Shown here: piece after piece, positions 44,101 to 53,335 of the stretch
Numbering within the stretch: the first letter of the stretch is position 1
Layout of the letters: every line of letters starts with the position of its first letter
From: Trichostrongylus colubriformis
Taxonomy: Eukaryota; Nematoda; Chromadorea; Rhabditida; Trichostrongylidae
Length of the DNA stretch: 64,000 nucleotides
Direction of reading: 5' to 3'
Assembly: GCA_963978905.1 (NCBI GenBank)
Contig: OZ022261.1
Coordinates: forward strand, 3,287,992 to 3,351,991
The notes under the pieces: generated by a model
What the model saw: only the letters and a program-made list of their open reading frames with translations
Told to the model about the DNA's origin: nothing
Database searches by the model: none
Made by a program: the position numbers and the translations under genes

Positions 44101-47100
44101 TTTTGTACAGATCATCTATTTGGAAGTTGCTCCACCATTCGAGGAGAACATGACCTGCTAGTTCTGATTACACTCATCATACCTGACGGTATCTTTGAAG
44201 CCTAGCAAAAAATCCCGATGATTGAAATGCAGCTCACCTTGGCTAGAAGCCTCCATACCTCACCGCGCAGTACGTCTGGTACGCCATTCAAAATGAGAGA
44301 TGAGATTATGGCAGGTCTCGACCTGAACAGTTTCCACACATAGGATGGTCGTGTAATGTATATTCATCAATATCTGTTTTTGTTTAAGCGTTTTCTACCG
44401 CACATAAGTTCCAGACTTCATGTCAATGGATAAATGGAACGTAATAAGAAAACGATTCAAAATTGGGCTTTACCAGAGTGAGAGAAATTTGTGCATTTAT
44501 GATCAACGACCAGATTAGTTTCGATTGTCAAAATGTCGAAAACAGAACACTAAGGATTATGCATTTTACGCCTTGGAACTCGGCAATAACATTCGCAGTT
44601 ATAAGGATTGGTACCACCACCTGTTTTGTAGGCTCAGAGGTCGGCATAATCTTTCACTCCCCAAACACTCATGTTCCTTTCAGATTCGTCAAATAACTTT
44701 GCTCACAGACGGCTTACCCGTTTTCACTTGTTTTCCACTCTTCAATGCAATTTTTCCATTGATCCATAAGTTCTTCTGCGCAATCCTTATTAACATTACC
44801 GGAACCAGATAGCAGTGGCTCATCCGAATCTAAAAAAGTGCACCATATGCCTTCAATTCCACAGCTCGGCCTCACCACTGGAAAGGGTAAATATGGCAGA
44901 CTATGGTATATGAACGTAGAGGTGTTTAGCAGTGTAACAGTGGAGAAAGAACGAAATAAAACGGCGAAATAACTGAGAAATAAGAACCCGAATTCCTGCC
45001 CCCTTCCCTTATCTTATAGCTCTCTGCGTCACTAGCCGAAGTAGACTGCAGACGGGTGAAAAAGCTAAATCAGCCGGCCACAAACTTAATCCCGCCCCCG
45101 CCTGCAACCTTCCCGGTTGGTGAACTGCAGAACGACACGCCATGCTGCGGGATCGTCATAAGACCCGAGCGGAGCTTTTTCATTGCGATTTCGCCACACA
45201 TCACCTCTTCTGGAGTAGGTTTGTTTTCAGAGAACATGTGTTCGCGATTCTTGGTACAGTTCTCAGCTTTCCCTTATCCCCCTTACCCCTACCCCTACCC
45301 GTGATTTAAGGCACGTTTCGTGATAATCAGATGGGTGGACTTACCTTCTTGGAACAGTAGTTCCTTGAGCAACTAGTCAGGCTGCACCCTTTTCGCGTCG
45401 CCCCGTTGTGCTATCACGGCGCTACACCTGCTCGAACCTACTCCAACGCCACCCACTTGAGCTCCTTTAATGGTCAACTGAACAAAATGGGTGGCGTCGG
45501 GGTGGGTTCAGATTTGATGGTTCGAACGCACCGTCGGGAATCAAAAAGGTGCAGCCTGACTGATTACCCAAGGATCTCCAGTTCCAACGTTGTAGATCGA
45601 CCCATCAGATTATCGCGAACCCAGTCTTTAACAGAAACTCCCGCAAAAGGTCTTTCGTGAGAAGAAGTTTCCCGCTTCTGTCTGATGCATTGATGTGCGA
45701 TTTTTTCTGAACAAACTTTCCGTGGAAGCAGTGGCAGAAGAGGGTGAGAAAGAATTCCTCTTGTTGTATAGAGTAAAAAGGGAATTAACAATCCTTTGGA
45801 TAGCGAGCCCGCATCTATACCATTGAAAAAAGCGTTGAACACCTCACAAAAATACCTGATTCATCATCTCCAGTTGGCTGAATCAACTGAGTCGGCATTC
45901 TGCTAGGGCTACGACCGAGACGCTCTTTCGAAGAAATGCGTTCAGTGTCGGATTCCATTCCTATGAACATCAAACTGCTTCCGGATGCAACTTCAAGCGC
46001 CGACTGGTCAATACGCTGCAACACGTATTAGAAGGAATGGTTTGTCCTGACAAATGTGAGGCACTATTCACCCAAAGCGACTCTTGTGGTTAAAGAGATG
46101 ATTTGAATATTCTGATTGGGCTAACTTCTACCTAAGGATAAATTGAACCGCAGAATACACACTTTAACACCATTCAAAAAGCGAAATCGCTGGACTCTGG
46201 GCCTAAAACATTGTGGATCACCAGATTCGCTCAAAAGTTGCCTAGAAGCGTACTTTGTCCTCCTAAGAAAATTATAACACTTTCGACGCAAGTGTTTTTC
46301 ACCCGCGTCAAAAGACTATGACGATTTACCCCCATTCGGTGTCGGCGCTGTGCAGTTCGAACCAAGAGGGTGCCATATTTGTGTTCTACCGGTCAACTTA
46401 TGCTCGGCTTCAGGCAATATTTACCCAAAACAAGCTCACCAGTCTGGATTTTGATGGCCTGAGGGGACTATCCTTAGGGAAACATTGCGATGAGGTTAGA
46501 AACCTACACTCACCGCCTGGAGCCAGTGCTACATGGCAAACGATATATCACCAAATTTTTGTGGAGCCGGCGCCAGGCGGTTTCACATGGAGACAATGTG
46601 GTATTCTTACTCAAAAAGTCATACTATCCCTATGGACAAGCTTTGAGTGAACATGGTGACCCACACTACTTTGGCACTGGCGCCTGTGGGGCAGGGGCCA
46701 GGCGGTTTCGCACCAAGCAATTTTCGTGTTCGTTTCTACGAGTCAAACAACCCCCGAGGACAAATTTCTAGTCAAAAATTGCTTCTTCAACTGCATCAAA
46801 ATTGGAGCTGGTAAGTTGCTTAGCATAATTGGAGCCGAAAAGTTATATACATACACCATTCAATATGGAAAGGAAAGAAAATTACCTTGAGCCTGAGTGA
46901 GTATCTTTCACGTAAAGATGCACGAGGAAGCTTGTAAAATCGCTCGTCACGATGAAACACTCTTGCTTTCGCTTCTATTTGGAATCGAATAGGCTCACCA
47001 ACTTCCGCTATTACAACGTCCGCCACAACCGTGAGGAACACGCGTGACTCTGAAATACGCATCACAACGTATACAGTGATACAAAGCGATGAGTTACAGA

Positions 47101-50100
47101 AATCACGGAAAGGGCCAAACTGACATACCTCTGGGCGTCTCAGTGTTAAGCACATCGAAAACGTGGACGCGTGGATCCCATATTGCACCTATCACAAAAG
47201 TAGACGGAACCGCTCCTAGAATTTAAGATACAATAAAAGCGCCGAAACCACACCAAAAGCATCTTCATAACTTCGCGTACCGGGTTCTACAGTTTCCAGT
47301 TCTAGTAACTGCATATCACTGTGCCGCAAATTCCGACCAGCTGCTAATAACATTCCGAAGCATTTAGTTATAGTTAGAGGCGCACCAGAAACCTGCAACA
47401 CGATTTTCAAAACTTTATTCAATAGTTCGTCAGAGAACACAGCTCCTTTCTCAAATGCAGTAGGGTAGCATGTCTAGTTATCACAACCCCACACATCAAT
47501 TCACCTACTATGACTCAAGCTAAGGCAAGAAAGCCGGTTAGGGAACGGAGTGCTCAAATGCCGGGAGACATACGGCCGGGAATTAAGGAACCGCAAGGCG
47601 ACGGCCACAGATGTGACAATGTTGAATGACGCTGGTGTCCATACATTCCAATTCCAGAAGCAGAAGTTCATCCGAAAAGCTCAATCCCTACTAAAATCTG
47701 TTTTTCCAAGAGGCTTACAACTGCAGCATCAGCGCAAGTATTAATACAGGAGACATGCATGCTAATTTGTTCTACTTCGCCACTATCTGCGCAGCCAGAG
47801 GATGACAACAACGATAGCCTCTAACGACGTAACATTAGAATGTTGTTAAGAAGGCAGCACCGTTACCTGTTTAAGTTGGATGATAAGTCGCTTCTGACGA
47901 TCTCGGCGCAGCTTCAAAGTACTGGTTTGTTGGGGGCACAGCACCCACTGAGGCGAGCTGCTCGATCCCTCATTTTCCTGAAATTACCCTACACCTAATG
48001 AGCATGATCAAAGTAATTCCATTCCTCATTTTTTCACGTCAAAGTGACCTTCGCAATAAGGTTTATACCAGGGATGGAGCTCGGGGTGCCATTTACCGAT
48101 GCGCACTCCATATCTGCTTCCGCCTCTAGCAGAGTTACAAGGGTTTAAGAGGAGTTGCAACGTATATACGACCATTGGCTGGCGCACACCACTGCGCGCG
48201 TAACATCATGGTGGTCAGTGACTCGATCGGAGTTGTTTTTTAAAATTTACCCAGTACCCATTAACACATAAGGCCCGCCCACTGCGGACATGTTTTCTCT
48301 CATTCTAAGTGTTTGTAAGATAACTTGGACATATCCTGGTCTCAAGACTGCGCCGGGACTGAGTAATTAATTTTTGTTGTACGGATCTCTACTCAGGGTG
48401 CGCTCCACCCACTAGCCCGGGCCTCTTACATACTTTGAAAAAGTCAATCCTGATCTTAATCCACCTTTTCCCCACTTTTGACGTATTGGAACCAATTTAC
48501 AATTTTCGGTCTGAAAACAGAACACTCCAGTGCACGCTTCGCCCATCGTAAGCGGAGCTTAATGGGTCCATGTGTGCTCTTTTCTTCTTGTCCTACGCCC
48601 TACCCATCCTAAACTTGTACCAATCTCCACAGGTCGTTTTTCATTTGATACCGAATTTCGTGACAGACGGATGGACGGAGAGATGGACAGACGTACAGAC
48701 AGACGAAGCGTTTTATTTTGTATTTAGTTAAGCTTTGCAATTGTGTACCTGTAGAGATATGCTTGAGACAGTGATAGGGGTGATATAAATATAGAGAAAT
48801 CCCTGAAGGAAGTCATGGGAACTAGTGGTAAAAAGGAAAAAGCAGACCTTGACATCTAACTGCGCTTCGAATTTGAACTCCAGCTCCTTTTCGTTTCGTT
48901 CCAAATCAGGATCCTTGTTACCAAAAGCTTGAGAAAAACAATAGAGTGCACGGCCCGCCTGAAACCTTTATTTTTCATTATTATCAACTAACAATCGCGA
49001 CGCTCGAAGATACCGCAAAGATTTTCCAAAAAGCCCTCGCGTGACCGTGTTTTTTTTTTATATCGGAATCCCGATAGGAGTAGCGTTCCAAGTCTTTACA
49101 TCGTGAAGGGAAACTCGAGTCCACTCACATTATAGCGTTCATTCGAGAACAGCGCAACATTGTACAGTTCATTTCGCAGCGCTTGGTAGGGCGTGGCCTG
49201 AGTGGCGAGAGTGAGTGTGCGGTGTGAGAGAGTTTGATACACTCTCACCCAAGTCTGTAGGCCACGCCTTATCGAGTGCTCCGGAACGCACTGTAAATGG
49301 TACGCCATTGATACCCCAGCTCGGTATAGCCCCATTGAGTATCAAATTTGCGCCACCACTTTTCTCCACCAATTTATTGCAAACTAACGGATCACCTACG
49401 TGAGTTTCCAACATTCTTGATTATCATTATCTGGTACACAACGACCCCTCCCGGTTCCTTTACCTTGACGCACTAATAATATTATTTAAATTGGTCTAGC
49501 CATTGAGTTTAATACACACTTATCTTTTCCAATGGGATCATTCGCGTAGGTTGGAGATGTACCTCTCAAAAAGACCAATAACCAGTACATGCCATAGCGT
49601 TGGGGCAGCTAGGGCGTGTCATGTCAGAACCCGCGTAGGCAGTGGCGAGGATGAGAGCAGCGCAACTTCAAATGAAATCCTAGCACCGCCACACCGCCAC
49701 AGGCGCTCCCCCCCCCCCCCCCCCTGATGCATACGATATAATCATCACAATCATACATAATCGGTGACTATACACAAGAAGCAGAACCGGCCAAACCAGT
49801 TTATCGGGAGCTAAAAGATACAAACCGGGAATATTTATCTGAACAGCTAGGAGAGTACTGCATAATCCTATTCAGAAAATCTTAGGCAATGGAAACTTAC
49901 CGTATTGGGTTGTCCGCATCTGAAAACATGGCACTGATGGCTCTGTTCACCGTTTGTCCCTTGATGTGTAAAAGAAATACAGAAGCAGTGATCCTGGGCA
50001 GAATCCAAACGACCTCGTACGCAAAATCGAATTTTTTGCACTGGGAACGAAGCCAGCTCTGCACCAGAACTGTCATGCAGCCTGAACGAAGTAATCATTT

Positions 50101-53100
50101 GTGCACCCAATAGCGGAAGCCTTCAGCAATTTTCTTTTCAATGAAGCTCTATTCATATACTGCAATATGTTAACTTGGCCTATGTGGACTCCAAATCTCT
50201 GTATCTCTTGCGGAATAGCCCATAGTTCTGGAGACTAGATTGTGGCGCATGAGGACGTGTAAGCTTCTCAGCCACAGCTACAAGAGGGATCCGCGCACGC
50301 AAAAATCCCTCTGTTGCCAGATGGACAGACACCACTGTAAGAAGTTTCAACTATGTTCCAGTATAGCAGAGCCATATGGCAGGTTGCTGTCACCGAAAGC
50401 ACCAAAAACTGTTGTGTACTCACAACCTTCCACAATTTGTCCATGGCAAATGTAAATGAGTGATAACGGTGAGGACCTTTGACTACATCATGAATGATAA
50501 GTATCACTCGAAATATACTCATAGGCATGATCTAAGCATATTAGCAATGTATGACCGCGGCCTAGCATATCCTAGGCCGCGGTCATACATTGCGTACAGA
50601 GGCCGGCACCTGCCGATATCGACGTCAATCAGATAACGCGCCCCGTTTGCAAAACGCTCGACCCAACCACACTGCATTATGGAGATCGTGGCGAGAGCCT
50701 ACGATTTCGAATCTTTGCATACTGCCATACTATGCCATATTCGAATCTGAATTCCTGGGCATTCTCCAAGATCACCATACAGTAGTGTGGTTGGGTGGAG
50801 CATTTTGCAAACGGGGCGCGTTATCAGATTGACGCCGTCTTGGCGGCAGGCACATAATTGCGTCAAGTTGACGCCGACACCGGCGTCAAATGACGTGAGC
50901 GCAAAGCATGACCGCGGCCCAAGTAGGTATTCCGGAATGCTATGAAGTAATTCCCCCTAGGTGCGGCACTCCCTTTCAAGCCTTCTAGTAATTATACACA
51001 CAAGCCAACTGGAGGCGAACTTGGATATTATGTAGAGGGCCGCACACGTTATTCTGTATAAATACCCAGTGAAATATATTGTAAATTTCTTGTAAGTAAT
51101 GTGGTGTATTGTACCTTTGTTACATGTGCGTATAGTTATCCATTGGTCATCAACCAAAATAACCAAAAATAATGATGCTGATATTTTTGAACCTTCCTCC
51201 AGGTTACACAAAAAGCGAGCCACATATGCATGAGGAAGCTGGCCTCATCCTCCGCCAGATCGCTACATAGTACAAAACGAAACTCCTATCAAATGTTTTC
51301 TTACTCACAAGACAATTCCAGTCGCAAAGTGCGGCACAGACAGAGTGACGGTTACACTGGCTGCAGTTCGTTGTTCATCCAAAAATCGCATGAGCATGAG
51401 CATTTCTGCTTCGCTTGATGGATCACTAATTTTCGAGCAACCAAGATAATGAATCTGAAAATGTCAGAACTTCAAAGCCGAAAGTCAGCTTAAGAGTATG
51501 GGCCACTAACATTCTCGAATATAGTTTTGTGAGAGTCTTCTTTTCGACCAGCTGAGGACCGTCGCTCTTCATTCTGTGGATTAACATCTGAAACACTGCT
51601 AATATTTTAGTTCCCTTTTGATGAACTTAGTACAAGCGTGCCTAAAGATTTCCTGGAAAACTGCCAATAATTTTCATGTTTCATACGTTCCTCTACAGAA
51701 ACTAATCACCCCACACGAGCCACTTTTGAAAAACCGCAACCTCCATTGTCTGTTTTCACTCAGCTAGCCCACCCGCCAGAAACGGAATTCAAATAAATCG
51801 AGTGGATCTCTAATCCGTCATATCCCACAGGCATCCCCCTGCGCGATCACTTCTCTAACACCCTCGCTCGCTACTTCGAGAGGACGAGAGGAATGAGTCA
51901 TGGGGGAGAGCAGTGACTGGGAGAAAGAACTTCTGAAATTATCGGCGGTTTCCGGTACGACACTCGACCTCGGAAATTTCATTAAATATACGACCTCCCT
52001 CCCTTCCTCCTGCACAACGACTTTCCTCCGGTCGACGCCTCGTGTCGCCGTTATCTGCGTCTATGCTCGAGGGCGCCTCCCCAAATGTTATCAATCGACA
52101 CCACTGCTGCCTTGTACAAAGCATGATTATCGATTGACACCTTTTTAGAGATCTAAGCATGCGGACTGAAGCAAACGCTCAAGGGCATTTATTTTTGTTC
52201 TGATATATGATGTAGCATGCAGCGTGAGAAATAAAGTACAGCCTGGGGTGAAGATAAAATGGGATGTTGAAAAGACATGTTTTCTGAAAAAAAAAAACAT
52301 TCAAATCTAGGTCAGAAAAGGCGATGTTCAGAAGGCCGTATTGAGAAGGCACTTTTAGCTGTCTTATCACGATTCCGCAGCACTGCGAGTCGCGCTGCCA
52401 CGCATCCACCGAGAGAGTTGCCGCGAGGGCGGGACAAGTTCGCGGCTGGCCGAGTTACTCCCTCGCTTGCCTTCATTTACCCAACCAGCCAGTGATGTTG
52501 AAGGGGCGAGGGGCGAAGGGGAAAGTGAGAAGGTGGTTTTCGGGTCCAATTTTCTCGAGTTTTTCACCGTTCTATTTGGTTCTTTCTCTACTGTTTACAC
52601 TGCTGAGCACCCGACTATCATATTCCACAATTTGCCACATTTACCTTTTTTTTCCGTGTTTTCGAAATCGCGTCGAGCGACGACTAAGTTTCGCACCGAC
52701 CCAGCCCGCTTCGAACAAACTAAATGAGAACGGTAAGCTGTCCTCCCATGCTCGAATGTCGACGCCCCCGTCGGCTTTGGTAGAAAACCGTATCTCGACG
52801 TTACTTCTCAAAATGAAGAACATAGATGAACTTGGGGAAGCAATTTTCTAATAATTATTACATTTTTATTCTTTGCATCCTTTGAGCCATTCAACGACTT
52901 TCGCTAGGAAAACTACAAATCGAAGAGGCACTCAAAACAAAAAAAAACGATCGTCACGTCTTTGGATTAGGAGGCGATAGATACTAGGAAGACAAATTGT
53001 ATTTTTACTTCACGGCCATTGTTGGGCACTAATGCCATGATAGCGACAAGAGTAGAACAAAACAACAAACAGTAATGCAAAATGACACCGGCCATTTTCG

Positions 53101-53311
53101 CAACAGCAATGAGCATAGTCATGGAAAAATCGCATCCAACTCAGATTTTATACTTTTACGTCTTTCGACATTCGTATAAATAATCACGTAAAAAGAAAAG
53201 CCGTCATAAAGCCGATAGCATACCTCGTGGGGTTTGAGAATTCTCCACTGATAAAGCAATCGTGCTGGTGAGAGGATCTGACAGATTCGCAGACGAATTT
53301 TCCCCTTCCAT
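26004..53311 (-). CDS. tbc-11: RabGAP1/TBC-11-type Rab GTPase-activating protein
   Basis: Cytosolic GAP that speeds GTP hydrolysis by Rab proteins in membrane traffic. Exons in order: 53311-53224, 51587-51511, 51454-51309, 50081-49901, 48958-48848, 47977-47867, 47392-47281, 47215-47129, 47049-46886, 46015-45856, 44829-44718, 44322-44238, 43396-43346, 42324-42211, 42071-41997, 41923-41798, 41747-41604, 41542-41454, 41008-40927, 38529-38437, 38202-38086, 37973-37875, 36875-36769, [one unseen], 30183-30056, 26656-26546, 26100-26004. All are GT-AG and in phase except across the unseen exon. Domains: PTB (about 54-200), kinesin-like domain (about 205-360), DSDEPLLSGSG linker, TBC (about 450-690) with Arg509 in the IxxDxxR finger and Gln546 in YCQG, coiled coils to the end. 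Order and motifs match human RABGAP1 throughout; both GAP residues are present. Confidence 0.95.
26546..30183 (-). CDS. tbc-11: tbc-11 C-terminal coiled-coil exons
   Basis: Exon 30183-30056 encodes SRVSSCNKCWTAVEEWE and SQLEEREALV; the SSCNKC pair corresponds to ACKHC of RABGAP1L. Exon 26656-26546 encodes ALEIDLAQTKLALVEAECK, matching the conserved MELELAQTKLQLVEAK, then NQDLTHQIMAQSESDGK. The intron between them holds the mariner foldback and non-LTR debris. Confidence 0.9.
27538..28213. mobile_element. Mariner foldback made of two inverted 3' ends
   Basis: Ends TTAGGTTGTCGGGAAAGTTC and the inverse, flanked by TA. Arms of about 320 bp meet at an AT-rich centre. The right arm reads LLPHPPYSPNLAPSDYHLFL, the C-terminal mariner transposase motif with the final catalytic Asp of LAPSDY; the left arm carries the same region inverted and more decayed. 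Both termini are thus transposase-3' ends. It is non-functional. Confidence 0.9.
28379..28696 (-). pseudogene. Non-LTR retrotransposon reverse transcriptase C-terminal fragment
   Basis: The frame contains ILLKVYTTYVRPLVEP and KEEDIIAMEKVQNNSMREIL, matching the LLLKAYKTYVRPxLEY...DIxxIEKVQxxFTR stretch after the reverse transcriptase of CR1/RTE-type elements. Upstream on the same strand (28700-28790) the frame shifts but similar residues continue. Truncated and inactive. Confidence 0.7.
31718..31971. repeat. Palindromic element with TGA target duplication, GGAATT words
   Basis: Ends GGCTGTGTTCACAGTTTTGG and the exact inverse, flanked by TGA (31715-31717 and 31972-31974). The interior is almost entirely permutations of GCGGAATTGC. 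The terminal GGCTGTGTTCA is close to GGCTGCGTTCATAC of the copy at 1517. Confidence 0.85.
33440..33941. mobile_element. Tc1/mariner MITE, CAGTAGCGGTCAAAA family, copy 2
   Basis: A 502 bp element with ends CAGTAGCGGTCAAAAATATA and the inverse, flanked by TA. Same palindromic arms as 16649-17155, including CAGCCGAGTAGGGTGCA. It sits in a tbc-11 intron. Confidence 0.9.
35300..35960 (+). repeat. Diverged relative of the hAT-like element interior
   Basis: Aligns, in opposite orientation, with about 21660-22260 of the hAT-like element. Shared landmarks are TTCGAAGTGTTTTAC, CATCCTTTGCTCTC, TTTCATCCACATT and CGCCATGCACGAGGTTTCCA. A frame with SFALKGPMGWRKEVADL and CDMYDDFIHII parallels SFALGGLVERREAS and CAMHQDFIHIL in the other copy. 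Terminal CAGGGTC repeats were not found here. Confidence 0.7.
36769..38529 (-). CDS. tbc-11: tbc-11 coiled-coil exons after the TBC domain
   Basis: Four exons: 38529-38437 (LKHKRLWKYEKEYNEIKERE), 38202-38086 (LERENDDLAHELVTSKIELR), 37973-37875 (DQLETFVNKVNTLTKQND) and 36875-36769 (LKEMYRKEVSRLEEDA, LLAEYKNLFSQMSR). ENDDLAHELVTSKI is nearly invariant in the RABGAP1 family and is diagnostic. Heptad-like spacing predicts coiled coil throughout. Confidence 0.95.
37161..37255. repeat. 95 nt precursor-like hairpin in a tbc-11 intron
   Basis: TTCCTTACTCTGGGCT (37161-37176) pairs perfectly with 37240-37255, and AGGTGCGCTGAC (37183-37194) with 37219-37230, leaving a loop of about 10-20 bases and only small bulges. 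It could be a minimal MITE or a microRNA-like hairpin. Confidence 0.75.
37257..37575 (+). repeat. Partial core of the composite DINE-like family
   Basis: Shares TTGAGCTCCGCC near 37305 and GCGGAGATCCGCCCAC near 37541 with the element at 4989-5531. The ends of the family are not seen here. Confidence 0.5.
39416..39690 (-). other. Coding-like stretch in a tbc-11 intron
   Basis: One minus frame reads TLSQKINEFLKLPGTVLKLL, HAGRTEENRSEKHGKLVKEA and RKFVSVLSLSD to a TGA at 39416. Just upstream another frame reads SQKLNERLDGVSLFVIV. Composition is protein-like, but no domain or splice pair was recognised. It might be decayed retroelement gag, a pseudogene, or an alternative tbc-11 exon. Confidence 0.3.
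40023..40096. repeat. Perfect 74 bp hairpin element with TAA target duplication
   Basis: Two perfectly complementary 31-base arms (GGCCGCTTCCATACTTTGCG...) flank a 12-base loop, TCACGCGCGTGC, which is itself mostly palindromic. TAA flanks both sides (40020-40022 and 40097-40099). The ends match the MITE family of 20871-21239, reduced to the termini alone. Confidence 0.92.
40927..41008 (-). CDS. tbc-11: tbc-11 exon ending the TBC domain
   Basis: Encodes YFRVTLPRKYRTEANAKAL and IHHAVEFK. It completes a split Lys codon, giving FEGALKYFRVTLP, and matches FEGALKFFRVQLPKRYR of RABGAP1L. Donor GTGTGT. Confidence 0.95.
41227..41346 (+). repeat. 61 bp tandem duplication in a tbc-11 intron
   Basis: CAAAATTATCGCATATTTGA...ACTACTCCTC occurs twice, at 41227 and 41288, essentially identical. 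Recent local duplication with no coding effect. Confidence 0.95.
41454..44322 (-). CDS. tbc-11: tbc-11 TBC (RabGAP) domain exons
   Basis: Exons 44322-44238, 43396-43346, 42324-42211, 42071-41997, 41923-41798, 41747-41604 and 41542-41454. Motifs in order: LNGVPDVLRGEVWRLLA; VILKDIHRTFPAHENF with arginine finger R509; AYSLYDEEVSYCQGLSFLAA with glutamine finger Q546; MNEEQAFCTLVKIMYDY; GVETHMYASQWFLTLFTAK; DLLQLDFEGAL. All catalytic features of an active TBC domain are present, so GAP activity is expected. Exon sizes (51-144 bp) contrast with the repeat-laden introns. Confidence 0.97.
42325..43345. other. tbc-11 intron between TBC exons
   Basis: No gene or mobile element recognised apart from the 25 bp duplication at 42731. 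Confidence 0.6.
42731..42780 (+). repeat. 25 bp tandem duplication
   Basis: TTTTGTCATCGCAATCAAGG-ACTGC occurs twice in a row within a tbc-11 intron. Confidence 0.9.
43740..44120. other. GC-rich block in a tbc-11 intron
   Basis: Contains GGGGGTGGGGGGATGC and GCGC-rich runs unlike the flanks, with a 79-codon antisense frame. It is probably a mobile-element fragment; the class is not recognised. Confidence 0.35.
44718..46015 (-). CDS. tbc-11: tbc-11 linker exons with DSDEPLLSGSG
   Basis: Exon 46015-45856 encodes a Ser-rich linker (RIDQSALEVASGSSLMF, SSKERLGRSPSRMPTQ, GDDES). Exon 44829-44718 encodes SDEPLLSGSGNVNKDCAEEL and MDQWKNCIEEWKTSEN. The acidic DEPLLSGSG...KDC motif stands just before the TBC domain in all RABGAP1 proteins. 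Confidence 0.93.
44880..45300 (+). repeat. Dispersed repeat family R, copy 1
   Basis: Shares with 59520-59850 the sequence from GTAAATATGGCAGACT through TGCGTCACTAGCC, GTAGACTGCAGACGGG and ATTTCGCCACACATCA. Copy 52270-52690 is inverted and more diverged. It ends here in a CCCCTACCCCTACCC run. Confidence 0.75.
45375..45561. repeat. Foldback element with AGTCAGGCTGCACC ends
   Basis: AGTCAGGCTGCACC at 45375 and its inverse GGTGCAGCCTGACT ending at 45561 flank an inner mirror (TCGAACCTACTCCAACGCCACCC against its inverse). A left end of the same type, CTCAGGCTGCACCTTT, stands alone at about 31665. Confidence 0.75.
46886..48958 (-). CDS. tbc-11: tbc-11 PTB end and kinesin-like domain exons
   Basis: Exons 48958-48848 (AGRALYCFSQAFGNKD), 47977-47867 (ENEGSSSSPQWVLCP, RQKRLIIQLKQ), 47392-47281 (VSGAPLTITKCFGMLLAAG, LRHSDMQLLELE), 47215-47129 (TFVIGAIWDPRVHVFDVLN) and 47049-46886 (SRVFLTVVADVVIAEVGEP, RDERFYKL). 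CFGMLLAxGxNxxxSDMxLL and WDPxxxVFxxLNxET are signatures of the RABGAP1 kinesin-like region. For 47281 I chose donor GTACGC over a GTGTGG 21 bases downstream, because both keep phase but the shorter form matches the family length. Confidence 0.93.
47978..48847. other. tbc-11 intron holding composite element B
   Basis: Apart from the element at 48172-48716 nothing is recognised. Confidence 0.6.
48172..48716 (+). mobile_element. Composite DINE-like element, copy B (unique-core type)
   Basis: Begins CCATTGGCTGGCGCACACCA and ends GACAGACGGATGG...ACAGACGAAGCGTTTTATTT. The core is homologous to the inverted copy at 4989-5531 (ACCTGTGGAGATTGGTACAA as read on the minus strand, GAGCTTAATGGGTCCATGTG). 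No coding capacity. Confidence 0.75.
49708..49724 (+). repeat. Homopolymer run of 17 C
   Basis: An uninterrupted poly-C tract in a tbc-11 intron; its length may be unreliable in an assembly. Confidence 0.9.
49901..51587 (-). CDS. tbc-11: tbc-11 PTB (phosphotyrosine-binding-like) domain exons
   Basis: Exons 51587-51511 (VNPQNEERRSSAGRKEDS, HKTIFEN), 51454-51309 (IHYLGCSKISDPSSEAEML, SVTVTLSVPHFATGIVL) and 50081-49901 (LHDSSGAELASFPVQKIRFC, VRGRLDSAQDHCFCISF, CHVFRCGQPNT). YLGCxK...EAExLxxM, VTLSVP and KIRFCVRG...HVFRC are the PTB strands and helix of RABGAP1. Three in-phase GT-AG junctions support the chain. Confidence 0.95.
50544..50593. repeat. Perfect palindrome where two MITE ends meet
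   Basis: Arms 50544-50565 and 50572-50593 are perfectly complementary over 22 bases (GCAATGTATGACCGCGGCC...) around the loop CATATC. The left arm looks like the orphan right end of one element, and the right arm is the left end of the copy that runs to 50920. Confidence 0.92.
50572..50920. repeat. Palindromic PIF/Harbinger-like MITE, copy 3
   Basis: The left end GGCCGCGGTCATACATTGCG is mirrored by GCAAAGCATGACCGCGGCC on the right. Inside are GTTTGCAAAACGCTCGACCC and its mirror, as in the copies at 1517 and 20871. Compared with those, its terminal word has changed from GCGTTCATAC to GCGGTCATAC. Confidence 0.85.
52270..52690 (-). repeat. Dispersed repeat family R, copy 2 (inverted)
   Basis: Reverse-oriented relative of 59520-59850. 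Shared landmarks are AGACATGTTTTCTGAAAA, AGCTGTCTTATCACGATTCC and ATTCCACAATTTGCCACATT. It lies in the first tbc-11 intron. Confidence 0.65.
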
Positions 53312-53335
53312 GTATGTAAGACAAAGAAGTACGTG
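53224..53335 (-). CDS. tbc-11: tbc-11 first coding exon and probable 5' leader
   Basis: ATG at 53311 gives MEGENSSANLSDPLTST, IALSVENSQTPR and a split Asp codon completed at 51587. The bases 53335-53312 form a short leader after the acceptor ATTATTTAG, consistent with cis- or spliced-leader trans-splicing. A GTATGC donor follows. No upstream in-frame ATG exists in the leader. Confidence 0.85.

Noticed and set aside
45564..45842. 92-codon minus-strand frame next to a tbc-11 exon
   Set aside because: The neighbouring exon ends at a good donor (45856) and splices in phase to 44829; adding this frame would disrupt a conserved junction.
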